Below are positions 1 to 9,306 of a DNA stretch of 64,000 nt, piece after piece. A model generated the notes under the pieces. It was not told the DNA's origin and did no database searches. It saw only the letters and a program-made list of their open reading frames with translations. Position 1 is the stretch's first letter, and every line of letters begins with the position of its first letter. This DNA is from Clostridiales bacterium (GTDB lineage: Bacteria > Bacillota > Sulfobacillia > RBS10-35): contig JAHHQG010000030.1 in the NCBI GenBank assembly GCA_018729555.1, positions 1 to 64,000 of the forward strand, given 5' to 3'. The position numbers and the translations under genes are program-made.

Positions 1-1132
1 CCTCGAAACCGTCGGGATACCCTGCTTCCGCCAGGAGGCGCCGGGCCTTTTCCAGATCGTAATCATAGGGCTGAAGGCTGCCGCTATGACCCCACACCGC
101 CGACGGGAGGGGCGCCGTCATGGGTTGGGCCAGTCCCCGGTAGAGACGGCGATTCAGGTCATCCTTATCGACGGCATGGTTGAGAGCCTGCCGGACCCGC
201 CTATCGCTGAAGGGCGGCCTCTCCACCGGCAAGGAGAGGAACAGCTGGAAGGGCCCCGGTACCGACAATATCTTGATCTGGGGGTCGTCTTTGAGGCTGT
301 CGACGTCGGCCCAATTCACGTCTGCCAGGATGTGGACCTCCCCATCCCGGAGCAGGCCAAGGCCAGCGGAGGAATCCGGTACCACCCTAAAAACCAGCTC
401 CGGTATGGCAGGTGCCCCACCCCAATAGTGGGGATTGGCCGCCAGCCGGATATGCTCCTCCGGTTCCCACTCCACCAACCTGTAGGGACCGGTCCCCACC
501 GGATGCCTCCCGATATCGAGGCCATAGCGCTCATCGGCGGCCGGGCTGGTGATGCCGGCCCGGGGATGGGCTAGCTCCTGCAGAAGGGAAGGCACCGGTT
601 CCTCCAGCTTCAGCACAAAGGTGTCGTCGTCCACCGCCTCATAGGCGACCACATGGAAGAAAGCGTCGAAGGCCACAGAGGAATAAGCATTGCGCCGCTT
701 TTTGTGGTAATAAGGACTCTGCGGATTCAAGAGCCGGTCCATCCACTGCACGACAGCCCCCGCATTCAAGGGGGCCCCGTCGTGGAACTGGACACCCTTG
801 CGCAAATGGAAGGTATAGGTGAGCCCGTCGGAGCTGATATCCCAGGATTCCGCCAGGCCCGGCTCGATCTCCAGGGTGCCGGGTTTATAACGGGTCAGGC
901 CGTCAAAAAGGGTGGATACCACATAGTCTTGCGTCATGTCGTAGCTGGTGGCAGGATCCAGCTCCTGGGGATCCTTGCCGATGGCCACCACCAGGGTGGT
1001 GGCAACGGGACCCTCCTCTTGGCTAAAAAGCTTCCCATCGGGGGAGGCCGTCGGTGACGATGGGCCGCCGCAAGCCGTAAAAAAGAGGCTCGTCCCCAGG
1101 ATCATCGCCGCCCACTTATGGACGCTTTTCAT
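1..1132 (-). CDS. ABC transporter substrate-binding lipoprotein, family 5 (peptide/oligopeptide type), C-terminus cut by window edge
   Basis: Minus-strand reading starts MKSVHKWAAMILGTSLFFTACGGPSS (lipobox) and continues ...GLTYTFHLRKGVQFHDGAPL..., ...GTGPYRLVEWEPEEHIRLAANPHYWGG..., typical of SBP_5 proteins. Runs off position 1, so absent from the ORF track. Confidence 0.9.
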   Translation of the reverse strand, partial: MKSVHKWAAMILGTSLFFTACGGPSSPTASPDGKLFSQEEGPVATTLVVAIGKDPQELDPATSYDMTQDYVVSTLFDGLTRYKPGTLEIEPGLAESWDISSDGLTYTFHLRKGVQFHDGAPLNAGAVVQWMDRLLNPQSPYYHKKRRNAYSSVAFDAFFHVVAYEAVDDDTFVLKLEEPVPSLLQELAHPRAGITSPAADERYGLDIGRHPVGTGPYRLVEWEPEEHIRLAANPHYWGGAPAIPELVFRVVPDSSAGLGLLRDGEVHILADVNWADVDSLKDDPQIKILSVPGPFQLFLSLPVERPPFSDRRVRQALNHAVDKDDLNRRLYRGLAQPMTAPLPSAVWGHSGSLQPYDYDLEKARRLLAEAGYPDGFE

Positions 1133-1366
1133 CGGGACCCCTTTCTCGGCCGGGCGCCTTCATCCAGGAAAGCCTAAGGCTTAGGCTTCTCCTGATCCGC
1201 CTTGTCTCTGGCGAGCCCTTCCAGCCCTTTCGCGACCAGTTTAGCGGCCCAAGGTCGGAAGGGACAGTTAAGGATTCTCCCCATGGAGGATGGGGATGAA
1301 AGGGCCTAAACTTATGAGTCCAGCCCCTGCCACGAAGGACTCAACGAGAGGTCGGTTCCGGCAGCC

Positions 1367-1943
1367 CTAACGAGCCGGTCGGCCACGGGCGCAATCACCA
1401 TGCCTTGGATGGGGGTGCTGCCGCCGGCGATGCCGGCGGCCATAGCGATACAGCTTTTCCCAAACTTTTGGCGCCATTTCAAAAGGAGCCTCGGGGTCTC
1501 TCAGAAGGCGGCGCGGGCGGTGCCAACCCGGGGTAGAGTTCTTCTTCACAAAACCCCTCCCCTTGCGGGGCCCATCCTGTCTCGCCCAGGCGTTACTCTT
1601 GAACGCCGCCACCGCCCGGCCGATATCCACTTGATCTACCCTCACCAGCCAGTGCTGATAGAGAAGGAGGAGCAGCGTGAAGAAAAGGGCGTCCCGAAGA
1701 CCATCCTTTACGCAAAAGCATGAAGAACCATAGCCATCGCACGGGGCGAGTATCACAAGGACTTTTCCCAACGAGAGGGGTATGGACCTCATCGTAAGCT
1801 TTTTCCGATGGCTTCACTCCATGCTGGAACTCCGACAAGGGGCCCTCAAGGTCCTTCTTGAAAAACCCGAGGGCCAAGCTTCCGCGAATAGATCCTCCAG
1901 GATCTTCACCAAGTTTTAGAGCATGCGACGGTGAAAAAGCCAC
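1367..1943 (-). pseudogene. Possible decayed coding remnant (frames broken)
   Basis: Two overlapping minus ORFs (1367-1792, 1593-1943) contain protein-like stretches (YQHWLVRVDQVDIGRAVAAFKSNAWARQ; in another frame CIAMAAGIAGGSTPIQGMVIAPVADRLVRAAG) but no continuous frame. Confidence 0.25.
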
Positions 1944-2020
1944 CTCCGCCGCCCCATCCCTGACCTTGAGGGCTTGGAAGAGCTACCCGAAAGAAACCCC
2001 TTCGCCCGCACCTTTGACCG

Positions 2021-3007
2021 TCAGAGAAGCTCCAGGAAATCCTCCCGGGAAAGCCCTCCGATGTACCGGGACACCTCCACCCCCGCCAGGACCTTCGCCA
2101 GGTCCTCCTTCCGGTAAGGCTTACCGATGAGGAGCTTCTCCAGCTCTTCCAAGGGCCGATGCCCGAAGAAATCGCCGTAGATGGTGCAGCTCTCGATGAT
2201 GCCGTCTTTCACCCAGAGGCGGACATCCACCGTCCCCACCCCTTCCACCCTCCGGCTCACCTGAGCATTGAAGGCGGGCGACCGCCCAAAATTCCACTCC
2301 CAGTTCTCGTAGCGTTCCTTCACCAGCTTCCGGATCTTCCGCCAGTCCTCCTCGGTCAACCGATAAGGCTCCGCCGACGATCCCCGAAAGATATGCCTTA
2401 AGAGATGGGCCCGCAACGCCTCTACATCCATGGGCTCCTTAAGGAACTCCTGGATGTTGGCCACCCTCGCCCTCACCGACTTGGTGCTCTTGGACTGAAA
2501 CTTCTCCGCCTTCGGGGTCAGGGCCCGCTGCATCCGCTCCAGATCCAGGGAGAGGGTCAGGGTCCCGTGGGTCATCAGGCGGCCTCCCGAGGCATACTGC
2601 GCATTTCCCGAGATCTTCCGCTCCCCCACCTGAATGTCATTCCTTCCCGTCACCTCCGCCGGCACCCCCAGGGCCCTTAAGGCTTCCGCCACCGGTTGGA
2701 TGAACCGGCGGAAATTCATGAAGCTCTCGCCCTCATCCCTGGTGATGAAGCTGTAGTTTAGGTTTCCCCGGTCGGTGTAGACGGCGCCTCCGCCGGAAAG
2801 CCGCCGCACCACCTGGATGCCCTCCTTCCGGCAGTAGGCTTCATCCACCTCCTCCCAGGCGTTCTGGTACCGCCCGATGATGACCGACGGTTCGTTCACA
2901 TAGAAAAAGATGTAATCCTCGTCTGACCCCTTCCCGAGGAGGTATTCCTGGATGGCCATGTTGACGCTGGCGGGCAAGTAGAGGTTGCCCTGATCCACCC
3001 ACCTCAC
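2021..3007 (-). CDS. lplA: Lipoate-protein ligase A family
   Basis: MRWVDQGNLYLPASVNMAIQEYLL...VVRRLSGGGAVYTDRGNLNYSFI; LplA signature RRLSGGGAVYHD-like. Confidence 0.92.
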   Translation of the reverse strand: MRWVDQGNLYLPASVNMAIQEYLLGKGSDEDYIFFYVNEPSVIIGRYQNAWEEVDEAYCRKEGIQVVRRLSGGGAVYTDRGNLNYSFITRDEGESFMNFRRFIQPVAEALRALGVPAEVTGRNDIQVGERKISGNAQYASGGRLMTHGTLTLSLDLERMQRALTPKAEKFQSKSTKSVRARVANIQEFLKEPMDVEALRAHLLRHIFRGSSAEPYRLTEEDWRKIRKLVKERYENWEWNFGRSPAFNAQVSRRVEGVGTVDVRLWVKDGIIESCTIYGDFFGHRPLEELEKLLIGKPYRKEDLAKVLAGVEVSRYIGGLSREDFLELL

Positions 3008-3128
3008 CGCACTCCCCCCTTTTTATCTTTCAATAAACTTTCGTCCGAAGACCGACAGTCCTGGTACTTTAGTCCTGAACTACATCGTTTATAGAGGAAT
3101 TGTGTCGATTGGGGTCGAAATAGCCCGC

Positions 3129-4103
3129 ATGGATCGCAGGCTGTGGATACTCGTCCTACTCTTCGCTTCGTTTCCCTTTCTCCTACCCGCTTGCGGAGGT
3201 CAGAGCCCTCCTGCCCTTTTCCGGGTCGCCCTTGTAGTCCCCGGCACTCTTGGGGATCACGGCCTTTGGGACGGCGTCTACGAAGGCCTCAAAGCGGCCA
3301 AGGAAACGGCGCCTATAGACTTGGACGTCTACCAGTCCCAATCCGAAATCCCGTCCCAGTGGGAAGAGCAGCTCACCTCCGCCAGCCGCTCCGGCCGTTA
3401 CGACCTCATCATCACCGGAGGCCGGGACCGCGGCCACCTCTTCCTCCCCATCGCCCGGCAGTTCCCCCAGCAGCATTATGCCTACTTCGGGAACCCATCC
3501 GCCCTTCCCAACACCGCCATCTTCCTCTTCCGCACCTCCGAAGCCACCCGCGCTGCCGGAGTTTTGGCCGGCCTCATGGCTCAAAGCCTTGACCCAAAGG
3601 GGAAGCAGTCGGTAGCCTGGTTCGCCACCCGGGGGGTATCCAGCCCCGAAAGCGTCGCCTTCGAACAAGGTCTCCGCTCCGTGGACCCCCATCGGCCCCT
3701 GGAATTCATCCCCGTCCCGGAGGATCCCAAGGAAAGCTACAGCATCGCCTATGCCGCCTTCCAGCAGGGGGTCCTTATCGGCGCCACTGACAGCAGCATC
3801 AGCTCCCTGGGGATCCTCCGCGCGGCCGCTGCCGCTGACGCCTACGCCATCGGGTACGGGGAAGATCAGCGGGATTACTACCCCGGCCATGTCCTGGGGA
3901 GCATCATCCTGAAGGCACCGGAGGTGGCCCGCTCCATGGTCCTTCAGGCCAAAGCCGGAACCCTTCCCTTCGGGGACACGGTAGAATTGGGGCTGGAGAG
4001 CAGCCACGTCCTCTTGCTCCTCTCCCCGGATCTCCCGCCCACGGTCCGCCGCGACCTCCAGGAGATCCTGCACCATCCCCAGGGCATCGCCCTGGCTCCC
4101 TGA
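3129..4103 (+). CDS. BMP family (Med/PnrA-like) lipoprotein, putative nucleoside-binding
   Basis: Lipobox LLPACGG, then FRVALVVPGTLGDHGLWDGVYEGLKAAKE; BMP family pattern. ORF extends to 3102. Confidence 0.75.
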   Translation: MDRRLWILVLLFASFPFLLPACGGQSPPALFRVALVVPGTLGDHGLWDGVYEGLKAAKETAPIDLDVYQSQSEIPSQWEEQLTSASRSGRYDLIITGGRDRGHLFLPIARQFPQQHYAYFGNPSALPNTAIFLFRTSEATRAAGVLAGLMAQSLDPKGKQSVAWFATRGVSSPESVAFEQGLRSVDPHRPLEFIPVPEDPKESYSIAYAAFQQGVLIGATDSSISSLGILRAAAAADAYAIGYGEDQRDYYPGHVLGSIILKAPEVARSMVLQAKAGTLPFGDTVELGLESSHVLLLLSPDLPPTVRRDLQEILHHPQGIALAP

Positions 4104-4117
4104 AGGAGGTTCGTCCC

Positions 4118-5077
4118 TTGGAAACCATTCCCCTCATCTTGGATTGCGACACGGGCGTCGATGATGCCCTGGCGTTGCTGGTGGCCCTCCTCCACCCCAA
4201 AGCCAAGCTCCTTGGCGTCACCTCCGTCCACGGGAACATCCCCGTCCAAAAGGCCGCCGAAAATAACCTCAGCATCCTGAAGCTCTTCCACCGAGAGGAT
4301 ATCCCCGTGGCCGTAGGGTCGGCCCTCCCCTTGGCAGGGGAAAACCACTTCGCCTTCCAGGTCCACGGAAAAGACGGCCTGGGGGAAACCTACCTCTCTC
4401 CCGGCTCTCTATCGCCCATCGATGAACCGGCCGCCCTCTTCATCGCCCGCTTGGCCCGGGAACATCCCGGTGAGATCACCCTAGTGGCCACCGGCCCCCT
4501 CACCAACGTGGCCTTGGCCTTCCTCCTGGAACCTGAACTTCCGCGGCTTTTGCGCCGGGTGGTGGTCATGGGCGGGGCCGTCACCGTGCCCGGGAACGTG
4601 ACGCCCCTGGCCGAGGCCAACATCTTCAACGACCCGGAAGCAGCCCGCCGGGTCCTCAACGCCGGTTTTCCCCTGACCCTCATCGGCCTCGACGTGACCA
4701 TGAAGACCCTCTTTGGCCCAAAGGAAATGGCCCGCCTGAAGAACCTGGCGGCGGAAAAACCGGCCCTCCAGTTCATCCACCGGGCCCTCGCCTTCTATAC
4801 CGACTTCTACACGCCCATCCTGGGAACGGCCGCCTGCCCCCTCCACGATCCCCTGGCCCTGGCGGCGGCTTTAGATCCTTCACTGGTAAACTGTCAACCG
4901 ATGTCCCTTTACGTGGAGACGGCCCCCGGTCAGGCCCGGGGGGCTACCCTGGCGGATCGCCGGCACGGAAGGGCAAAAGCCTTCACCTCCCCGCCTGTGG
5001 ACGTGGCCCTGGAGGTGAAGGCTGAGGACGCCGTAGAGTTCATCTTTTCGGCCCTGGAGAGGGCACGTTCTCAGTAG
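4118..5077 (+). CDS. Inosine/uridine-preferring nucleoside hydrolase
   Basis: [27 protein letters not shown] (DxDxGxDD motif), [19 protein letters not shown]. Confidence 0.95.
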   Translation: METIPLILDCDTGVDDALALLVALLHPKAKLLGVTSVHGNIPVQKAAENNLSILKLFHREDIPVAVGSALPLAGENHFAFQVHGKDGLGETYLSPGSLSPIDEPAALFIARLAREHPGEITLVATGPLTNVALAFLLEPELPRLLRRVVVMGGAVTVPGNVTPLAEANIFNDPEAARRVLNAGFPLTLIGLDVTMKTLFGPKEMARLKNLAAEKPALQFIHRALAFYTDFYTPILGTAACPLHDPLALAAALDPSLVNCQPMSLYVETAPGQARGATLADRRHGRAKAFTSPPVDVALEVKAEDAVEFIFSALERARSQ

Positions 5078-5640
5078 GGTTTCTTGTTGCGGATGAGGGA
5101 GAAGAATTCATCCCGGGCCCGCGTGTCATGGACGAAATGGCCGCGGGCCGCCGCCGTGGTGGTGATGGTCCCGGGCCGCTGCACCCCCCGCATGGTCATG
5201 CAAAAGTGCTCCGCCTCCAGCACCACCATCACCCCTTCGGGGTTCAAGGTCTCGTAGAGGGTGTCGGCGATCTCCTCCGTCATCCGCTCTTGGATGGTGA
5301 GGCGGCGAGCCGCCGCCTCCACCAGGCGGGCCACCTTGGAGAGGCCCACCACCTTTCCCCGGGGCACATAGCCCACGTGGGCCTTCCCGAAAAAGGGGAG
5401 GAGGTGGTGCTCGCAGAGGGAGTAAAAGGGGATATCCCTCACCAGAACAAGGCCGCCGTAGCTTTCCGTGAAAACGGTGTTGAGGGCCTCTCGGAGGTCT
5501 TTCCCCTGGCCCATCAGAAGCTCCGTCTCGTACATCCGGGCCACCCGGGCCGGGGTATCCCGAAGGCCTTCCCGGTCGGGATCCTCCCCGATGGCCTCCA
5601 GGAACTGGCGCACGATGGCCTCCAGGCGCTTACGGTCCAT
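5071..5640 (-). CDS. folE: GTP cyclohydrolase I
   Basis: [65 protein letters not shown]. Confidence 0.97.
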   Translation of the reverse strand: MDRKRLEAIVRQFLEAIGEDPDREGLRDTPARVARMYETELLMGQGKDLREALNTVFTESYGGLVLVRDIPFYSLCEHHLLPFFGKAHVGYVPRGKVVGLSKVARLVEAAARRLTIQERMTEEIADTLYETLNPEGVMVVLEAEHFCMTMRGVQRPGTITTTAAARGHFVHDTRARDEFFSLIRNKKPY

Positions 5641-5651
5641 GACCTTCCTCC

Positions 5652-7568
5652 TCAAAGCAGCCGTTTTTTCACTCGCTCCGCCAGCTCCTGGGCCAGAACC
5701 CTCCAGTCGCGGGCTCCTTCATCCCCCTGGCGCCGGGAGCGCACGGACACCTCCCCCTTCGCCGCTTCCCGGTTTCCCACCACCAGCATGTAGGGGATCC
5801 GCTCCAGCTCCGCCTGACGAATCCGGTAGCCCATCTTCTCCTCCCGGTCGTCCACTTCCACCCGGAGGCCCATGGCCCGAAGGCCCTGGGCCACCTCATG
5901 GGCATAGGCCCGCACCCCCTCGTGGACGGGGAGGATCCGCACCTGCACCGGCGCCAGCCAGAGGGGGAAATCCCCCGCGAAATGCTCCACCAAAATGCCG
6001 GTAAAGCGCTCCAGGGACCCGAAGATGGCCCGGTGGATCATGACGGGCCGCCGGTGGGACCCATCGGGGGCCACGTAGGTCAGATCAAAGCGGATGGGCA
6101 GTTGGAAATCCAGCTGGACGGTGGCCGTCTGCCACTGGCGCCCGAGGGCGTCGGTGACGTAAAAGTCCAGCTTGGGCCCGTAGAAGGCCCCATCCCCCGG
6201 ATTGACGTCAAAGGAGCGCCCCAAGCTCTTCAGGGTGTCCGCCAGCTGGGCCTCCGCCTTTTCCCAGAGGGAAAGCTCCCCCATGTAATCCTCGGGGCGG
6301 GTGGAGAGGACCATGCGGTACTCCATCCCGAAGGTGCCGTACACCTCATCCACGATGGAGAGGACGTCCGCCAGCTCCTCTCCGATCTGATCCTCTCGCA
6401 CAAAGAGATGGGCATCATCCTGGTGGAAGCCCCGCACCCGCAAAAGTCCGTGGAGGGTCCCCGAGCGCTCGCAGCGGGCGAGGGGCCCGTATTCCGAGAT
6501 CCGGAGGGGAAGATCCCGGTAGCTTCTCACCTTTTCGGCGTAGAGGAGGCAGTGGGCCGGGCAGTTCATGGGCTTGAAGCTGAAGATCTCCCCGTCGTTT
6601 TCCCCCACGTACATGTTCTGCCGGTAGTGGTCCCAGTGACCCGACCGCTGCCAGATTTCCGGCCGGAAGATGTAGGGCGTCCGGACCTCCTGGTAGCCGT
6701 GGCGGGCCTGGACTTCCCGGGAAAAGTTCTCCAGCTCCCGGAAGATGACCCACCCCTTGGGATGCCAGAAGGCAAATCCCGGGGCCACATCGTGGAAGGA
6801 GAAAAGGTCCAGCTCCGGCCCCAGCTTCCGGTGATCCCGCCGCCGGGCTTCCTCCTGCACCCACTGGAAGTGTTCCCACTCTTCCTCCGTGGGAAAGGAG
6901 GTGCCGTAAAACCGGTGGAGCATAGGGTTTTTCTCATCGCCCCGCCAGTAAGCCCCTGCCACGGAAAGGATATGGATGACCCCTACCTGGCCTGTCCGGC
7001 GAAGGTGGGGCCCCCGGCAGAGGTCCACAAATTCCCCTTGGCGGTAGATGCTGACCGTCTCCCCCGGGATCCCGTCAAGGATCTCCACTTTGAAAGGCTG
7101 GCCCTTCTCCAGAAAAAAGCGCCGGGCCTCCGCCTTGGGCCACTCCTCCCGGACGATGGGTAGATCCTCCTGGATGATCCGCTTCATCTCCTCTTCGATG
7201 CGCTGGAGATCCTCCGGCGAAGGCGCTTTCTCCAGGCCGATGTCGTAGTAGAAGCGGTCCTCCAGGGCCGGCCCCGTGGCCAGCTTCGCCTCGGGAAAGA
7301 GGCGCAGCACCGCCTGGGCCAGGATGTGGGCGCTGGTGTGGCGATAGACCTGGCGGCCTTGTTCGTCCATAAAGGTGTAAAAGGTCAGGTGGCCCGATCC
7401 GGGAAGGGGCCGCGCCAAATCCCAGAGCTGGCCTTCGTACTGGGCCACCAGGAACTTCTCCAGCTCTTCTTCGCTGTAGCCAAGAGCCCTTGCCGCCTCA
7501 AGAGGTGTAGCCCCTTCGGGAAGGGTCGCCGTCTGGCCCCCCGGGAGGGTGAGTTTCAGGACACCCAT
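5652..7568 (-). CDS. thrS: Threonyl-tRNA synthetase
   Basis: TGS domain, [11 protein letters not shown], class II motifs [59 protein letters not shown] extends to 7583 with a GTG. Confidence 0.98.
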   Translation of the reverse strand: MGVLKLTLPGGQTATLPEGATPLEAARALGYSEEELEKFLVAQYEGQLWDLARPLPGSGHLTFYTFMDEQGRQVYRHTSAHILAQAVLRLFPEAKLATGPALEDRFYYDIGLEKAPSPEDLQRIEEEMKRIIQEDLPIVREEWPKAEARRFFLEKGQPFKVEILDGIPGETVSIYRQGEFVDLCRGPHLRRTGQVGVIHILSVAGAYWRGDEKNPMLHRFYGTSFPTEEEWEHFQWVQEEARRRDHRKLGPELDLFSFHDVAPGFAFWHPKGWVIFRELENFSREVQARHGYQEVRTPYIFRPEIWQRSGHWDHYRQNMYVGENDGEIFSFKPMNCPAHCLLYAEKVRSYRDLPLRISEYGPLARCERSGTLHGLLRVRGFHQDDAHLFVREDQIGEELADVLSIVDEVYGTFGMEYRMVLSTRPEDYMGELSLWEKAEAQLADTLKSLGRSFDVNPGDGAFYGPKLDFYVTDALGRQWQTATVQLDFQLPIRFDLTYVAPDGSHRRPVMIHRAIFGSLERFTGILVEHFAGDFPLWLAPVQVRILPVHEGVRAYAHEVAQGLRAMGLRVEVDDREEKMGYRIRQAELERIPYMLVVGNREAAKGEVSVRSRRQGDEGARDWRVLAQELAERVKKRLL

Positions 7569-8722
7569 GTGGTCTGGCTCCACTCCTTTTCCGCCGCCTC
7601 CAGGGCCAGCCGCCCGTCGGCAGGAAGCCCCCAGCGGGAAAGGACCTCCCCCAGGGCCAAAAGGGCCCTCCGGAGGGATTTCTCCGTGACGGCCCCCATA
7701 TGGCTGATGCGCACCACGCGGCTGGCCATCTGGCGAAGGCCCCGGGCCAGGACTACCCCATGGCGCTCCTCCAGCTCCGAAAGGAGCTCCTGGGGGGTAT
7801 GGCCTTCGGGCACGTAGAAGGCTGTCACCGTGGGCGACGCCAGCTCTTCCGCCGCCAGGATCTTGAGGCCGAGGGCCCTCAGCCCCGCCCGTACCCCTCG
7901 GGCCACCCGTTCATGGCGCTCCATGACCCGGGTCCAGCCCTCCCGCTCCATGAGGCGCAGCGCTGCCGCCAGCTGATACCAAAGGGAGAGGGCCGGGGTA
8001 TAGGGCACATCCCCTTCGGGAAGCCCCTTGATAAAGGGCCGAGCATCGAAGTAATAGCGGGGCATGGTCTCTTCCTGCAAAAGGCGCCGCCCTTCTTCGT
8101 TGAAGGCCACGATGGCCAAGCCCGGCGGCACCATGAGGGCCTTCTGGGACGCCGTGGCAAGGGCCGTGATCCCCCAGCCTTCCACGTCGATGGGGGCGCC
8201 CCCCGCCCCGCTGACGGAATCCACCAGCAAAAGGAGCCCTTTGGCCCGGGCCAGATCCCCCACCGCCGCCAGATCGGTGAGGACACCGGTGCTGGTCTCG
8301 TTGTGGGTCACCAGGAGAGCCCGGGTATCGGGTTCCTTCTCCAGCTCCCGTTCCAGGAGCTCGATAGGAACCCCCTCCCCTTCCGGCACCACCACCGTCC
8401 GCACCTGGACCCCGTGGGCTGCCGCCATGTCGGCGTAGATCTGCCCGAAGACCCCCATCACCGCCGCCAGGGCCTTATCCCCGGGGCGAAGGAGATTGAC
8501 GATGCTGGCCTCAAGGGCCGCCGTCCCGGAGCCAGGGAAGATCACCACCGGCCCCGAGACGGAAAGAAGCTTTTGCAGCCCCCGCTGCACCTCCGCCGCC
8601 AGCTCCACAAAGGCCGGGCTGCGATGGGTGATCATGGGCTCCAAGGCCGCCATGCGCACTTCTTTCGGCAAGGGTGTGGGCCCCGGGGCAAGGAGCAGCT
8701 CATCTTCCCACAAGTAGCTCAT
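7556..8722 (-). CDS. Class V aminotransferase (alanine-glyoxylate / serine-pyruvate type)
   Basis: MSYLWEDELLLAPGPTPLPKEV...ITHRSPAF..., VDSVSGAGGAPIDVEGWGITALATASQKALMVPPGL (PLP Lys). Confidence 0.9.
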   Translation of the reverse strand: MSYLWEDELLLAPGPTPLPKEVRMAALEPMITHRSPAFVELAAEVQRGLQKLLSVSGPVVIFPGSGTAALEASIVNLLRPGDKALAAVMGVFGQIYADMAAAHGVQVRTVVVPEGEGVPIELLERELEKEPDTRALLVTHNETSTGVLTDLAAVGDLARAKGLLLLVDSVSGAGGAPIDVEGWGITALATASQKALMVPPGLAIVAFNEEGRRLLQEETMPRYYFDARPFIKGLPEGDVPYTPALSLWYQLAAALRLMEREGWTRVMERHERVARGVRAGLRALGLKILAAEELASPTVTAFYVPEGHTPQELLSELEERHGVVLARGLRQMASRVVRISHMGAVTEKSLRRALLALGEVLSRWGLPADGRLALEAAEKEWSQTTWVS

Positions 8723-9243
8723 ACCCGGGCCTCCAGGTGCTGCAGGATGGCCTTCAGGAAGGCGGGTAGATCCGCCGGGGTGCGGGAAGTGACGAGGTTC
8801 CCGTCTACCACCACTTCTTCGTCCACGTACCGGGCTCCGGCGTTGATGAGGTCCGTCTTGATGGCCGGGACGCAGGTGAGGGTCTTCCCCCGGGCCACAT
8901 CGGCTTCGGCCAGCATCCACCCCCCGTGGCAGATGGTGGCCACCAACTTCCCTTCGTCGAAGATGGTCTTCACCAGCTGCACCATCTCGGGCCGCCGCCG
9001 CATCTTGTCGGGGGCGTAGCCGCCGGGGATCACCAATCCCTGGTACTCGTGGGCCTTCTCCAGGGCTTCTTTCATGCCCACCGTGGCCTTGGCTGGGTAA
9101 CCCTCTTTGCTTTTGTAGACGGCCCCTTCCTCCGCTCCCACGATATCCACGTCAAAGCCCGCTTCCCTCAAGCGCAGGGCCGGATACCAGAGCTCCAGAT
9201 TTTCGTACAGATCATCCACCAAGATGGCCATCTTGCGTTTCAC
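8719..9243 (-). CDS. DJ-1/PfpI family type-1 glutamine-amidotransferase-like protease/deglycase
   Basis: ILVDDLYENLELWYPALRLREAGFDVDIVG...GLVIPGGYAPDKMRR...VATICHGGWMLAEA. Confidence 0.95.
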   Translation of the reverse strand: MKRKMAILVDDLYENLELWYPALRLREAGFDVDIVGAEEGAVYKSKEGYPAKATVGMKEALEKAHEYQGLVIPGGYAPDKMRRRPEMVQLVKTIFDEGKLVATICHGGWMLAEADVARGKTLTCVPAIKTDLINAGARYVDEEVVVDGNLVTSRTPADLPAFLKAILQHLEARV

Positions 9244-9306
9244 GGCAGTCCCTCCTTTCCCAGTACTATAGCCCTTGGGAACCCGGGAGGGCCAGGTGAA
9301 GATCCG

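Noticed and set aside
86-1057. Plus-strand ORFs antisense to the SBP gene
   Set aside because: The minus strand gives a coherent lipoprotein with family motifs; plus-strand translations are low-complexity G/R/P-rich products of GC skew.
5898-7163. Long plus-strand ORF (421 aa) opposite thrS
   Set aside because: Antisense of an unambiguous ThrS; no recognisable motifs. The same reasoning applies to 7700-9019, 10468-11568, 13211-15070, 17994-19184, 29273-30415, 30352-31449, 31489-32604, 45836-47509, 48167-50068, 51497-52525, 55704-57188 and 61728-62972.
1-9243. T-box leader upstream of thrS
   Set aside because: thrS overlaps the preceding aminotransferase gene and no T-box sequence (TGGNACCGCG-like) was seen upstream of this gene group.
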